NCBI RefSeq assembly: GCF_001458595.1
Contig: NZ_LN890328.1
Span: 1,642,926-1,706,925 of the forward strand
Direction of reading: 5' to 3'
From: Clostridium neonatale
GTDB taxonomy: Bacteria > Bacillota > Clostridia > Clostridiales > Clostridiaceae
DNA: 64,000 bases
The translations under genes and the position numbers were made by a program. The notes beneath the pieces are model-generated. The model had not been told where the DNA came from. It did no database searches and worked only from the letters and a program-made list of their open reading frames with translations. Shown piece after piece: positions 18,528-27,248 of the stretch (position 1 is the first letter of the stretch; each line of letters begins with the position of its first letter).

Positions 18528-20798
18528 CTAAATAAATCCTAATAGCTCTAATATCTTCTCACCTATATTTCTTTCTTTCCCTTTATAAGGATAACAATGA
18601 ATATGAATTGCAGGATTAAAATTTAATTCTATTATTCCATAATTAGAATCTTCTTTTCTATAATCTTCGATTATCATATCAACACCACATACTTTCGCTC
18701 CTACTTTTTGTGTTGCCTGAACTGCTATTTTCTTATATTTATCTAAAATATCATCTGTAAAATCTATGCTATCTCCACCTGTGCTTATATTAGAATTTTC
18801 TCTCAAGTATACAATTTCCTCTTTCTTAGGAATATAGTCAAAGTTTTTATTTTGCAGTCTTAAAAAGGTCTTTTCAATATCACCTAAATTTATTTTTTCA
18901 AGCGGTGTTCTGTATTTATATCCCCTCAAAGAATCTTTATTTTTTTCTTCAACTAGTTCTTTTATATTATGAATTCCATCACCTTTAACATTAGCTGGCA
19001 CTCTATGAAGTATTCCACAGACTTCATCACCTATCACTAAAAATCTAAATTCCATTCCCTTTATAAATTCTTCTACAAGAACAGTATTATCACTAGAAAA
19101 TGCTATTTTTAAAGCTTTAATTATATCATCTTTATTACTACCTTCTTTGAAAATACTTATTCCAATACCAAAATTAGTTGATTTAGGTTTTATAACTATG
19201 GGTTTATTTATAAAATTATCTAAATGGTCTAATGCCTCATTTATAGAATGGAATTCATATCCACTTGGCACTTTTATATTATTATCTTTTAGAACCTTTT
19301 TGGTTACACTTTTATTTTCCATAATAAGAACTGTAACATAATTATCCTTTGAGGTTTTTGTAGCTTGTTTTACATACTCTCTTCGTCCATCAAACTCTAA
19401 AGATATAAAGTTTTCAGCCCTATCAATAACCTGAGGCGAAATCCCCTTCTTTATTGCTTCCTTCATTAATATCTGAGTAGATAACTCTAAATCTTCATAT
19501 CCCTCTAAGTTAAATCTTTTTTCAAAAGCTTCATGTTTATACATTTCTGATAATATCATGTTTGAATTTATATATCCTTTTTCTTTAATGTTTTGCTTTA
19601 TTTTATAAGCTGTAGTATTTTTATGGTTTAAAATTTTATTATATATTTCTTTTAATACTTGTTCTTTACCTAAACCTAAGATTGAATTCATATTTGATAT
19701 TTCATCTAATATTTCTAATGCATAATTTTCTTTAGTAATGTCTTTTCCGTTCTTTTTAAGAATTATATTGTTCATTCCAAATAAACTTATCTTATCAGCA
19801 TTTTCCAATGCCTCTTCCTGCCAAAGATCATATTGTTCTTCATCTTTTATAAGTGCAAACAAATTAAATAATTGTAGAAAATATAAATCATCTAGGCTTA
19901 TTCCACTCTTTTCAAATGGATTTATGTCTATACTTCTAAATTCCAAATAATTTATTCCATCATGTTCTAATGAATTTAATAAATTCTTTTCATCCTTTGC
20001 CTTAAGCCTTATAGACGAATACAATTCCTTATAACTGCGAATATATTGATCATTTATATATGATTTTAAACTATTTACATATGCATTAACACTATCATAA
20101 CTTGGATATAAATTTTCTTTATTTCTATATCCATATTTACTATTTCTATAAGATATTATGCTATCGCAATATTCTTCTTTTATACATGCCTCATCATCTA
20201 TACTGTTTCCAAGCAAATAAATTAAGAGCCATCTATATCTTATAAAATTTCTTGCAACCTTTAAATAAATTTCATCTCTAAATTTTTTATAGTCACCGTT
20301 TATATTTAGCTTTTTTGACTCATATAATTTTTTTATTATATTTTCATCAAAAGAAAAATTATAATGAATTCCACAAATAAGCTGTTTTCTTCCTCCATAT
20401 GTTTTTATAAGACTCTTTCTATATTCAGCGGCTCTCTTTCCTTCCTCACTGTCATCATAAGTTCCTATTGGTATTTCATCATTATTTTCTATTAAGCAAG
20501 GCATAGATTGTGGCCATAAATATTCATCACCAATTTCCACTGAAACAATATCATATAAGATATTTAAAAAATTATGAACTTCCTTCATATTATCTAAAGG
20601 AGGAGTTACCATTTCTATCTGGCTTTCTGAAAAATCAATTGTTATATATTTATTTTTCAGTTTATTACCAAACCCTTTGGGATGTGTCTTTTTTGAAAGC
20701 TTTCCATCATTATTTACTCTTAATGTTTCCCTTTCTATGCCATACTTTCCTTTTAATAATTCCCCACTTTTAAATAAATCTTTTAATATTTCTATCAT
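18528..20798 (-). CDS. gshF: Bifunctional glutamate-cysteine ligase / glutathione synthetase
   Basis: This makes glutathione in one polypeptide from glutamate, cysteine and glycine. The 756 residues match GshF/GshAB. The N-terminal glutamate-cysteine ligase spans about residues 1-450 (KYGIERETLRVNNDGKLS, YLEFRSIDINPF). The C-terminal ATP-grasp domain spans about 490-756 (KPIVIKPKSTNFGIGISIF, ELNFNPAIHIHCYPYKG). The ArsR gene lies 55 bases upstream on the same strand, so the pair is probably cotranscribed from the operator-overlapped promoter at 21219-21247. RBS GAGGAGG lies before the ATG. Confidence 0.95.
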   Translation of the reverse strand: MIEILKDLFKSGELLKGKYGIERETLRVNNDGKLSKKTHPKGFGNKLKNKYITIDFSESQIEMVTPPLDNMKEVHNFLNILYDIVSVEIGDEYLWPQSMPCLIENNDEIPIGTYDDSEEGKRAAEYRKSLIKTYGGRKQLICGIHYNFSFDENIIKKLYESKKLNINGDYKKFRDEIYLKVARNFIRYRWLLIYLLGNSIDDEACIKEEYCDSIISYRNSKYGYRNKENLYPSYDSVNAYVNSLKSYINDQYIRSYKELYSSIRLKAKDEKNLLNSLEHDGINYLEFRSIDINPFEKSGISLDDLYFLQLFNLFALIKDEEQYDLWQEEALENADKISLFGMNNIILKKNGKDITKENYALEILDEISNMNSILGLGKEQVLKEIYNKILNHKNTTAYKIKQNIKEKGYINSNMILSEMYKHEAFEKRFNLEGYEDLELSTQILMKEAIKKGISPQVIDRAENFISLEFDGRREYVKQATKTSKDNYVTVLIMENKSVTKKVLKDNNIKVPSGYEFHSINEALDHLDNFINKPIVIKPKSTNFGIGISIFKEGSNKDDIIKALKIAFSSDNTVLVEEFIKGMEFRFLVIGDEVCGILHRVPANVKGDGIHNIKELVEEKNKDSLRGYKYRTPLEKINLGDIEKTFLRLQNKNFDYIPKKEEIVYLRENSNISTGGDSIDFTDDILDKYKKIAVQATQKVGAKVCGVDMIIEDYRKEDSNYGIIELNFNPAIHIHCYPYKGKERNIGEKILELLGFI

Positions 20799-20853
20799 TA
20801 AATTTACACCTCCTCAATTCTTTAATAATTTCTAGATTAATTATCATATTTTT

Positions 20854-21174
20854 TTATTCTTCTTTGCATATAGGCTCCTTCACATTCTTTTTATTATTGT
20901 CGCAAAATAATTGTTTTAATGACTCTATTAATTCTATACATTTTTTTGAACTTAATTTATAATAATTCCAAGTTCCTTTTTTGTTACATTCAACTAAACC
21001 ACAATCCATTAACACCTTCATATGGTGTGATAATGTTGGCTGAGTAATATCAAAATTTTTTAATATTTCACATGCACATTTTTCATTACATGATAAAATC
21101 TCTATTATCTCAAGTCTGTTTTGATCACTTAAAGCTTTAAAAATTCTCATTTTATCTTCATAATCTAAACTCAT
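20854..21174 (-). CDS. ArsR/SmtB-family repressor with As-type cysteines
   Basis: A 106-residue winged-helix repressor. DNA recognition helix: ITQPTLSHHMKVLMDCGLVE. Cys29, Cys33 and Cys35 (CNEKCAC) align with the ELCVCDL metalloid site of classical ArsR, which suggests As(III)/Sb(III) or thiol-reactive sensing; a helix-5 zinc site is not evident. It heads an operon with gshF, and two palindromes overlap its promoter, so it likely represses itself and glutathione synthesis until metal or thiol stress. No arsenite pump or reductase gene lies nearby. Confidence 0.9.
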   Translation of the reverse strand: MSLDYEDKMRIFKALSDQNRLEIIEILSCNEKCACEILKNFDITQPTLSHHMKVLMDCGLVECNKKGTWNYYKLSSKKCIELIESLKQLFCDNNKKNVKEPICKEE

Positions 21175-21190
21175 TAAATATCCCTCCTAA

Positions 21191-21247
21191 ATATAGATGA
21201 TCATCTATATTCAATATAAGTATAGATAATCATCTATATTGTGTCAA
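21191..21247 (-). promoter_or_regulatory. ArsR-gshF promoter with two ArsR operators
   Basis: Minus strand: TTGACA (21247-21242), a 17-bp spacer, TATACT (21224-21219). One operator is the perfect palindrome ATATAGATGATCATCTATAT (21191-21210); a second, TATAGATAATCATCTATA (21221-21238), overlaps the spacer and -10. This is a typical repressor layout. Confidence 0.85.
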
Positions 21248-21283
21248 GAATCTTTTTCCATTATTCATTTATTTAATAATTTT

Positions 21284-21543
21284 TTATTCTTTAGGAAATT
21301 ATATTCAGGGATAATCTGTGGATAAGTTATTTTTAAAAATATTGCAATAAACTAAATGCATAGTTCCTAAAGAATAAAAAATAAATTATATGCGCCTGGC
21401 CTTTTCGCAGGCTCGCTCAGAAAATCCAGAGTGCGCTGAAAAAAATCGACGGCTTAAAGGATTACGTTTTATAAAAACTATGTATTCTATTGGATTTATA
21501 TTTTTATAGAAGACTATATCATAGTCGCCTTGGCGATTTTTTT
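21284..21543 (+). ncRNA. SR element copy 1 (conserved structured ~260-nt sequence)
   Basis: The element starts with a stem TTATTCTTTAGGAA (21284-21297) / TTCCTAAAGAATAA (21364-21377). The conserved core TATGCGCCTGGCCTTTTC follows (from 21389), whose GCGC and CTGG pair with CCAG and GCGC about 25 bases later. Next come AAAAAAATCGACGGC, a TTCTAT/ATAGAA hairpin and a 3' GTCGCCTTGGCGA plus T-run. Highly similar copies lie at 34354 and 47888, all on the plus strand. No ORF is shared. I do not recognise an Rfam family. It could be a terminated small RNA or a non-autonomous mobile element. Confidence 0.55.
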
Positions 21544-21614
21544 ATAATTGTATTTTTATAAATGAAATATTATACTAAAATAATACTTACTACATGACTT
21601 TAGGAGGACATCAA

Positions 21615-22340
21615 ATGCGGAAATTACTTAGCCAAATGCGTCAAGCAATAAATGATTATAACTTAATAGAAAATGGTGATAAGATTGCTGTTGGTTTATC
21701 TGGCGGTAAAGATAGCCTAACACTCCTTCATCTTTTAAATGAATATAAAAAATTTTCACCAGAGGATTTTGAACTTATAGCAATTACTTTAAATCCTGGT
21801 AAAGTCGATAATTTACCACTTCATAAATTATGTAAAGATTTAAATATAGAATTTCATGAAATTCAAACAGATATACAAGAAATTGTATTTGATATAAAAA
21901 AAGAAAAGAATCCATGCTCTCTTTGTGCCAAACTTCGTCGTGGAATTTTACATAGCACAGCAAAAGGACTTGGCTGTAATAAAGTTGCTTTAGGTCATCA
22001 TAAAGATGATGCAATAGAAACCCTTATGCTTTCATTATGTTATGAAGGCAGGATTAACTGTTTTTCACCTAAAACATTAATGGATAAAGATACAATAACA
22101 TTAATTCGTCCTATGGTTTATATTGCAGAAGCCAGCATAAAAAATGTAGCAAAAAAATATAATTTTCCTATAATAACAAACCCATGTCCTGCTGATAAAA
22201 AAACTAAACGAGAAGATATAAAAAATTTAATTCATGAGCTAGATGGAAGAATGCCTGGCTTTAAGAAAAACTTATTTGGTGCATTAACTAACTCAAAAGA
22301 ACTTTTTATTTGGGATAAAGAAGAAATCAAAAAGCAATAA
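21615..22340 (+). CDS. TtcA-like tRNA thiolation PP-loop ATPase
   Basis: An N-type ATP pyrophosphatase of about 241 residues. PP-loop SGGKDS is at residues 29-34. Cys100 and Cys103 (NPCSLC) plus Cys189 (TNPCPADKKTKRE) are arranged as in TtcA, which binds a 4Fe-4S cluster and thiolates cytidine 32 of tRNA. An ATG at 21594 is also in frame, but AGGAGG at 21602-21607 sits 7 bases before the ATG at 21615, which is the real start. The DUF503 gene follows after 30 bases. The exact tRNA target is inference. Confidence 0.85.
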   Translation: MRKLLSQMRQAINDYNLIENGDKIAVGLSGGKDSLTLLHLLNEYKKFSPEDFELIAITLNPGKVDNLPLHKLCKDLNIEFHEIQTDIQEIVFDIKKEKNPCSLCAKLRRGILHSTAKGLGCNKVALGHHKDDAIETLMLSLCYEGRINCFSPKTLMDKDTITLIRPMVYIAEASIKNVAKKYNFPIITNPCPADKKTKREDIKNLIHELDGRMPGFKKNLFGALTNSKELFIWDKEEIKKQ

Positions 22341-22370
22341 TAAATTTGAAAGGCTTGGTGGCTATCTATT

Positions 22371-22658
22371 ATGAAAGTTTTATTCTTAAAAATCACTTTA
22401 AGGGCTTCATATGTTCATTCTTTAAAAGAAAAGAGAATGATAATAAGAAGTATAACTCAGCGATTGAAAAATAAATTTAATATATCCATAGCAGAATGTG
22501 ATACTCAAGATATTCATACAATAATAAACATAGGTATTGTAAGCTTATGTGAATCTTCATCACAAGTTGATTCAAAAGCTGAAGATATAATTAACTTTAT
22601 TGAATGTAATACAGATGCCGAAATCATAAATATAGAAAAAGATGAAGATATATTTTAA
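22371..22658 (+). CDS. DUF503 (YlxP-like) protein
   Basis: A 95-residue protein with the DUF503 signature SLKEKRMIIRSITQRLKNKF and SIAECDTQD. Relatives are small alpha/beta proteins, often near ribosome-associated genes in Firmicutes; the function is not established. It is 30 bases downstream of the TtcA-like gene and probably cotranscribed. Spacing to GGTGG is long, so translation may be weak. Confidence 0.8.
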   Translation: MKVLFLKITLRASYVHSLKEKRMIIRSITQRLKNKFNISIAECDTQDIHTIINIGIVSLCESSSQVDSKAEDIINFIECNTDAEIINIEKDEDIF

Positions 22659-22681
22659 AATGATTATTAAAATTTAATAAT

Positions 22682-22789
22682 GGACGTACTATCAGAGTTT
22701 AGTGGATAACAACCAAAATTCAATATATGATATGTTCGATTGTATGGAAATTTTATTTCGATTATTTCACCTTAAACTCAGTACGTCCC
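22682..22789. mobile_element. M-family short fold-back element (M1)
   Basis: The ends GGACGTACT and AGTACGTCC are inverted, each flanking a GAGTTTA/TAAACTC box. The interior has CAAAATTCAATATATGATA, the outer-arm sequence of the larger M elements. About 108 bp and non-coding. It also separates two convergent genes and may terminate transcription. Confidence 0.65.
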
Positions 22790-22793
22790 TATA

Positions 22794-23027
22794 TTATTTA
22801 CTATCATTATTATACATTTTAAACAAGTAATATATATTGGTAAATGATATTATTAAGTTTACTATTGCTACAGGATATGATTTTATTATAAATCCATATA
22901 CAGTGAACAATATTGCTCCAGATAAATTAATAAGCCTAAGTTTGACTATATCTTTCATAAACATTGATATTCCAATTAATATGGAGGCCAGATATCCCAC
23001 ATATTCAATCCATGCTACATTATTCAT
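22794..23027 (-). CDS. YgjV-like inner membrane protein
   Basis: A 77-residue protein with three hydrophobic segments (GYLASILIGISMFMKDIVKL, LINLSGAILFTVYGFI, YPVAIVNLIISFTNIYYL). It resembles the YgjV/Imp family of unknown function. RBS AGAGGTG is 5 bases from the ATG. It is transcribed alone. Confidence 0.75.
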   Translation of the reverse strand: MNNVAWIEYVGYLASILIGISMFMKDIVKLRLINLSGAILFTVYGFIIKSYPVAIVNLIISFTNIYYLFKMYNNDSK

Positions 23028-23168
23028 AAATACACCTCTTCTTTATTTATTATCTTTAGTTTGTGATTTTAAGATGATTTTATCCTAAGTGTAAATATAT
23101 AATATATTCATCACATGAAATATCTTTATTCATATATTAATATATAATAATATCTTGGAGCTCAAACT

Positions 23169-23486
23169 ATGAAATATATAAATGGAGTACTTTCAAAATT
23201 TAGAGGAGAAAAAACAAAAACACTCTTTACAACATCTGAAGCACGTGAAATAGCACATAAATTAAACATTGACTTTTCTAAAGAGAAATTTGATCTGAAC
23301 CAATTTACAATGGGACTTAATGTTGAATTAGAACATGGAACTAAATTTCCTAATACTAATGTAACTAATGATGATCCAATATTAACTGGTAAAATCGCTT
23401 TGGCACATTTAATGGAATTTCCTGACTATTATACTAGATTAAAAAAATTAGAAAGCGAAGCATCTGCTTATTGGAAAACAAAATAA
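23169..23486 (+). CDS. DUF5661-family protein
   Basis: A 105-residue soluble protein with the DUF5661 pattern: LNVELEHGTKF, then DDPILTGKIALAHLMEFPDY followed by YTRLKKLE. Function unknown; homologues are frequent in clostridia and archaea. RBS TTGGAG before the ATG. It is followed by an intrinsic terminator at 23603. Confidence 0.75.
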   Translation: MKYINGVLSKFRGEKTKTLFTTSEAREIAHKLNIDFSKEKFDLNQFTMGLNVELEHGTKFPNTNVTNDDPILTGKIALAHLMEFPDYYTRLKKLESEASAYWKTK

Positions 23487-23602
23487 GAAGTTTTTAATAA
23501 TATAAAAGTAAATACAATAAATAATATAGATACCTAGTTGTTTATAATTAAATATTTGTGTCTATAATCTAAACAGACATAATATATTCTAAACCTCAAA
23601 AA

Positions 23603-23636
23603 GGAGATAACTAAATTAATAGTTGTCTCCATTTTA
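23603..23636 (+). terminator. Terminator after the DUF5661 gene
   Basis: GGAGATAAC (23603-23611) pairs with GTTGTCTCC (23622-23630) with one G-U pair, followed by ATTTTATT. The rest of the gap 23487-23980 shows only AT-rich sequence and the terminator at 23757. Confidence 0.7.
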
Positions 23637-23756
23637 TTATGTAATAAATTATACCTCATTATTGCTATCTCCTTAAAATTATTTCAATTCAGATAATTTA
23701 AATAAATTTTACTTTTATGTTATATAATTTCTTTTAATTTATAATCTTTAAATATA

Positions 23757-23802
23757 AAATAAAAGTCGGCTAAAGAAATTAATCTCTAACCGGCTTTTAT
23801 TG
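23757..23802 (-). terminator. Terminator of the HAD phosphatase gene
   Basis: Minus strand: AAAAGCCGG...CCGACTTTT with an inner TTAGAGA/TCTTTAG extension, then TATTTTA. It lies about 180 bases after the stop of the HAD gene. Confidence 0.6.
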
Positions 23803-23980
23803 TCTTCTAAGATTCTATAGGTTGTATTAAAGTTAAATTTTGAGTAATTTTTGTAATTACATTATATATCAAATTTATACAATATAACATATTTTTGAAC
23901 ACATTTTAACACTTTTAACAAATTGTTCATTACTATATTTTTAATTATATACTTTTGGAAATTGAGGCTTTTGAATTTCA

Positions 23981-24652
23981 TTATAATAATATTTCCAATA
24001 AATCTTCAGGTTTACTAACTATATACGAAGCCCTAGCCTGTGTAAGTTCAACAACATCGCCATATCCATAAAGAACACCTATAGCTTTAATATTATTTTC
24101 CTTAGCCCCTATAATGTCGTGTTCTCTATCCCCTATCATTATAACTTGTGATAAATTTAAAACTTCATTATCATTTAATGTGTTTCTAAAATTATCTAAT
24201 GCATATTTAATTACATCACCTTTTTTTACTCTTGTTTCTTCAAAATCAGCTCCTGCAATTATAGTAAAATATTTGTCCACATTAAAATGTTCTAATATTT
24301 TCTTTGCATGAACTTCTGGCTTTGATGTTGCCACAATTAATTCTTTACCACTCTTCTTTAGAGCCTTTAATACATCAACAATACCATCATATAGTGAGTT
24401 TTCAAACATTCCTTTTTCTTCATAGTATTCTCTAAATACTTTAATGCCTTCTGTTGCCTTTTCTTCATCAAAATTATAAAACTTCATATAAGAATCCCTT
24501 AGTGGAGGACCAACAAACTTCTTTAATTCATTAATATCTTCTACATTTATTCCAAAATGCTTTAATGCATATTGAACAGCTTTTGTTATTCCTTCTCCTG
24601 AATCAGTTATTGTTCCATCTAAATCAAATAATATATACTTAAAATTATTCAT
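23981..24652 (-). CDS. HAD-superfamily phosphatase (phosphoglycolate phosphatase-like)
   Basis: A hydrolase of about 223 residues with HAD motif I DLDGTITDSG (nucleophile Asp10, acid Asp12), motif II around VATSK, and motif III/IV MIGDREHDIIGAKENNIKAI. The helical cap between motifs I and II is of the PGP/Gph type. Another in-frame ATG lies 5 codons upstream (24667), but that stretch contains the GGAGG that serves the ATG at 24652. The substrate is unknown; members remove phosphate from phosphoglycolate, pyrophosphate or nucleotides. Confidence 0.88.
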   Translation of the reverse strand: MNNFKYILFDLDGTITDSGEGITKAVQYALKHFGINVEDINELKKFVGPPLRDSYMKFYNFDEEKATEGIKVFREYYEEKGMFENSLYDGIVDVLKALKKSGKELIVATSKPEVHAKKILEHFNVDKYFTIIAGADFEETRVKKGDVIKYALDNFRNTLNDNEVLNLSQVIMIGDREHDIIGAKENNIKAIGVLYGYGDVVELTQARASYIVSKPEDLLEILL

Positions 24653-24727
24653 GATATATTCCTCCATAAACTTATGTCTTTAAGTATTATATCATGAATT
24701 TCCTATTTATTAATATCATATATTAAA

Positions 24728-24955
24728 CTACTTTTGATTCTTAAACAAACTAATCCCACTTAAAATGCAAATTAATATTAAACAAAATAATTCAATCCAA
24801 TTCATTACATTCCAAAAATCTCCTCCAAGTACTATGCTTGGAGAAGTATTAAATTCATCTACATATATGCCAAGATTGCAAAATAGTTTTAATGAAATTA
24901 TCAAAGAAAAAATGCCTAATATAAATATAATCATATTAAAAAACTTATCCTTCAA
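24728..24955 (-). CDS. Small two-segment membrane protein
   Basis: 75 residues with two hydrophobic segments (about 8-26 and 52-70) separated by an extracytoplasmic loop (YVDEFNTSPSIVLGGDFWNV). The start is TTG at 24955, 10 bases after GAAGGAG. It lies 39 bases downstream of the DUF4173 gene on the same strand and is probably the last gene of that membrane operon. No family recognised. Confidence 0.6.
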   Translation of the reverse strand: MKDKFFNMIIFILGIFSLIISLKLFCNLGIYVDEFNTSPSIVLGGDFWNVMNWIELFCLILICILSGISLFKNQK

Positions 24956-24994
24956 GATTATAATTCTCCTTCTCTTACTGAAAATAAATCCACT

Positions 24995-26440
24995 TTAATT
25001 CTTTTCTATACTTTTATATGCATTATATTTAGCAATATTAAAGCTCTGCCATTTATTATTATTTTCTAATCTTTTTTCATATTTATATAACATATAATCT
25101 GCATCTGAATCATATTTTCCCATTTCTAACAATGGTTTAACAGCTGATACACTAAGGCTATCAAATGAATTTATGGTATCTACATTTTTTTCTATATATA
25201 AATTAGCATTATATCTACCTATTACATAATCTATATTGCAGTAATTTAATCCAATAAACATAGCAACAAAAATAATAAATACATTTTTTAATAAGTTAAA
25301 TTTTTTTGAATATATTTTTATACAAATACATACCAAAATAACTGAAAGTAATATTAAAAACCACGCTGTATATATTCTTAAAATTGTTAAACCATAAGCA
25401 CTAATATATAATATCATTTTGGAAAGTGCAGAAATAACAAGAAACAAAGTGAATATCGTAATAAAAGTCATATATATATTCAAGACCTTTTTCTTTTTTA
25501 TACTTTTTTTATCTTTTACAAACAAATCTAATAAAACCACAAAAGCCACATTAATCATTGTTAAAGGAATGCATTCAAAAAATCCTCTTCGCGCATATTC
25601 AGAGAATGTATAATCTTTAGGTAATATTCCTTGAAAAGCAGAAATAAAATATGTCAATTGTGAAAAGCAAAATAAAATATATATAGCACATATTATTGAT
25701 ATAACTGTAATTGCAATTGTAAAATCTAATATCTCTAAATTATAATTATCACTTTTCAATATTTTTTCTTTTTCATAATGAGTAATTCCATAAATAAAAC
25801 TATACATAGGGAAAAATATCATAAATAATGTTATTAATCTTCGTAATATTTTTGTAAATACTTTAAAGTTTATATTCATAAAAATGTTCTCTATTATTCC
25901 TGTAAATGCAGCATCACTTCTCATTAATAGCGGAACAATTATTATAGTCATGAACAATCCAATGAACAGCCCTAAAGATACCTTAAAAATACGATTCGCT
26001 TTTTCTTTAGATATGCTTTTAAAATCTTTTATAACATTCATACACTTAAAAATATTTACAAATGGATACAACATCCCTACTTCATATATATTAATGAACC
26101 ATTTTAATGAATATTTTTCACATGAATTTATACTATAAATATCTGCTGTATTTAATATAATTAAGATCCATAAAAATAAAATATTTAATATTTTTAAAAC
26201 TAAATTATCAAATAATAGAAAACAGAAACCTGCCATTATTATAGGAAGAAATAACATATTTTCTTTTATATCAATTTTTATATTTTTCCTTTTAGCCTGA
26301 AGAAAAATAAATACATAATAAATAACTATATATAAAGGAACTGCTATTCCAAATCCACCAAATAAAAATAACTCGTTTATTGACACTGCTAATATTAATG
26401 TCCAAAATAATATAGTCTTTTCATTATATTCCACAACCAT
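24995..26440 (-). CDS. DUF4173-type polytopic membrane protein
   Basis: About 481 residues with roughly ten to twelve hydrophobic segments. The PLLMRSDAAFTGIIENIF motif near residue 160 and the C-terminal YDSDADYMLYKYEKRLENNN tail are features of the DUF4173 family, whose function is unknown. The ATG at 26440 overlaps the stop of the XRE gene (TGATG), indicating translational coupling; a GTG one codon earlier is the alternative. Confidence 0.75.
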   Translation of the reverse strand: MVVEYNEKTILFWTLILAVSINELFLFGGFGIAVPLYIVIYYVFIFLQAKRKNIKIDIKENMLFLPIIMAGFCFLLFDNLVLKILNILFLWILIILNTADIYSINSCEKYSLKWFINIYEVGMLYPFVNIFKCMNVIKDFKSISKEKANRIFKVSLGLFIGLFMTIIIVPLLMRSDAAFTGIIENIFMNINFKVFTKILRRLITLFMIFFPMYSFIYGITHYEKEKILKSDNYNLEILDFTIAITVISIICAIYILFCFSQLTYFISAFQGILPKDYTFSEYARRGFFECIPLTMINVAFVVLLDLFVKDKKSIKKKKVLNIYMTFITIFTLFLVISALSKMILYISAYGLTILRIYTAWFLILLSVILVCICIKIYSKKFNLLKNVFIIFVAMFIGLNYCNIDYVIGRYNANLYIEKNVDTINSFDSLSVSAVKPLLEMGKYDSDADYMLYKYEKRLENNNKWQSFNIAKYNAYKSIEKN

Positions 26441-26655
26441 CACTCCTCTTTCACATATTCAAGCAAGTCTCCTGGCTGACACTCTAACGTTTCGCATAAT
26501 GCTTCAAGTGTTGAAAATCTTATTGCCTTACCTTTGTTATTTTTTAATATAGAAAGATTTGCTAGTGTTATTCCAACTTTTTCAGATAATTCATTCATGC
26601 TCATTTTTCTTTTTGCTAGCATTACATCCAAATTAACTATTATAGCCACATCCAT
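26440..26655 (-). CDS. XRE-family small regulator (YozG-like)
   Basis: A 71-residue Cro/CI-type helix-turn-helix of the HTH_26 group (VNLDVMLAKRKMSMNELSEK, GITLANLSILKNNKGKAIRF, LEALCETLECQPGDLLEY). Relatives are regularly paired with DUF2975 membrane proteins, as here. ATG at 26655 is followed two codons later by GTG at 26649, which is better spaced to GAGGGGG; either may be used. It likely regulates its own operon. Confidence 0.85.
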   Translation of the reverse strand: MDVAIIVNLDVMLAKRKMSMNELSEKVGITLANLSILKNNKGKAIRFSTLEALCETLECQPGDLLEYVKEE

Positions 26656-26663
26656 CCCCCTCT

Positions 26664-27125
26664 CTATATTGTCAATTCATTTTCTGTCTGTATTTCAACT
26701 GCAAGTTCTACCAATTTGAACAATATTGCTGACACAAGTGATATCATAAACGCTCCAATTGTAATTGTAAAAACGCCTAATGTTAATGCCATAAAAATGC
26801 ACATGTATATATAACATATAAAAATTCCAAGTGAACATATGCTTATAACCTTTAAACTTGATACACTACTTTGGGAGAATGGAGTTCTATTAATAATATT
26901 CTTACATAGCTTAAGTGTCATAAATAAAATTGCCAATGCTAATACTCCTGTAATATATAAAATTATTGATAATTCCGTATGATTTACTAGTGAATAGAAT
27001 GTACTACCCTTAAATATTATAGGAATTATTTTAGGAAGTCCTATAAGAAGAATTAACATTATTATAATTCCAACAAAAACCACCCCATATAGTGCTCTAC
27101 TTAATATATTTGCTTTCATATCCAT
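26664..27125 (-). CDS. DUF2975 membrane protein
   Basis: 153 residues, four hydrophobic segments, with GVFTITIGAFMISLVSAILF and the LVELAVEIQTENELTI tail typical of DUF2975 proteins. First gene of a four-gene membrane operon (DUF2975, XRE, DUF4173, small membrane protein), 8 bases upstream of the XRE gene. RBS AGAGGTG. The role is unknown; a membrane sensor or modulator of the paired XRE regulator is one possibility. Confidence 0.8.
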   Translation of the reverse strand: MDMKANILSRALYGVVFVGIIIMLILLIGLPKIIPIIFKGSTFYSLVNHTELSIILYITGVLALAILFMTLKLCKNIINRTPFSQSSVSSLKVISICSLGIFICYIYMCIFMALTLGVFTITIGAFMISLVSAILFKLVELAVEIQTENELTI

Positions 27126-27248
27126 TAAAAATCACCTCTTCCACATTATAGTTTATACAATTATGTTTTTCAATAGTTTTTTATCGAAAAACAATAAAAT
27201 TTTATTGAAACATGATATTTTATAGAGGTACTATACAATTTAAATATA

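Noticed and set aside
21284..21614. Riboswitch controlling the TtcA-like gene
   Set aside because: The same element occurs antisense to operons at 34354 and 47888, so a cis-regulatory role is unlikely, and no known riboswitch motif was recognised.
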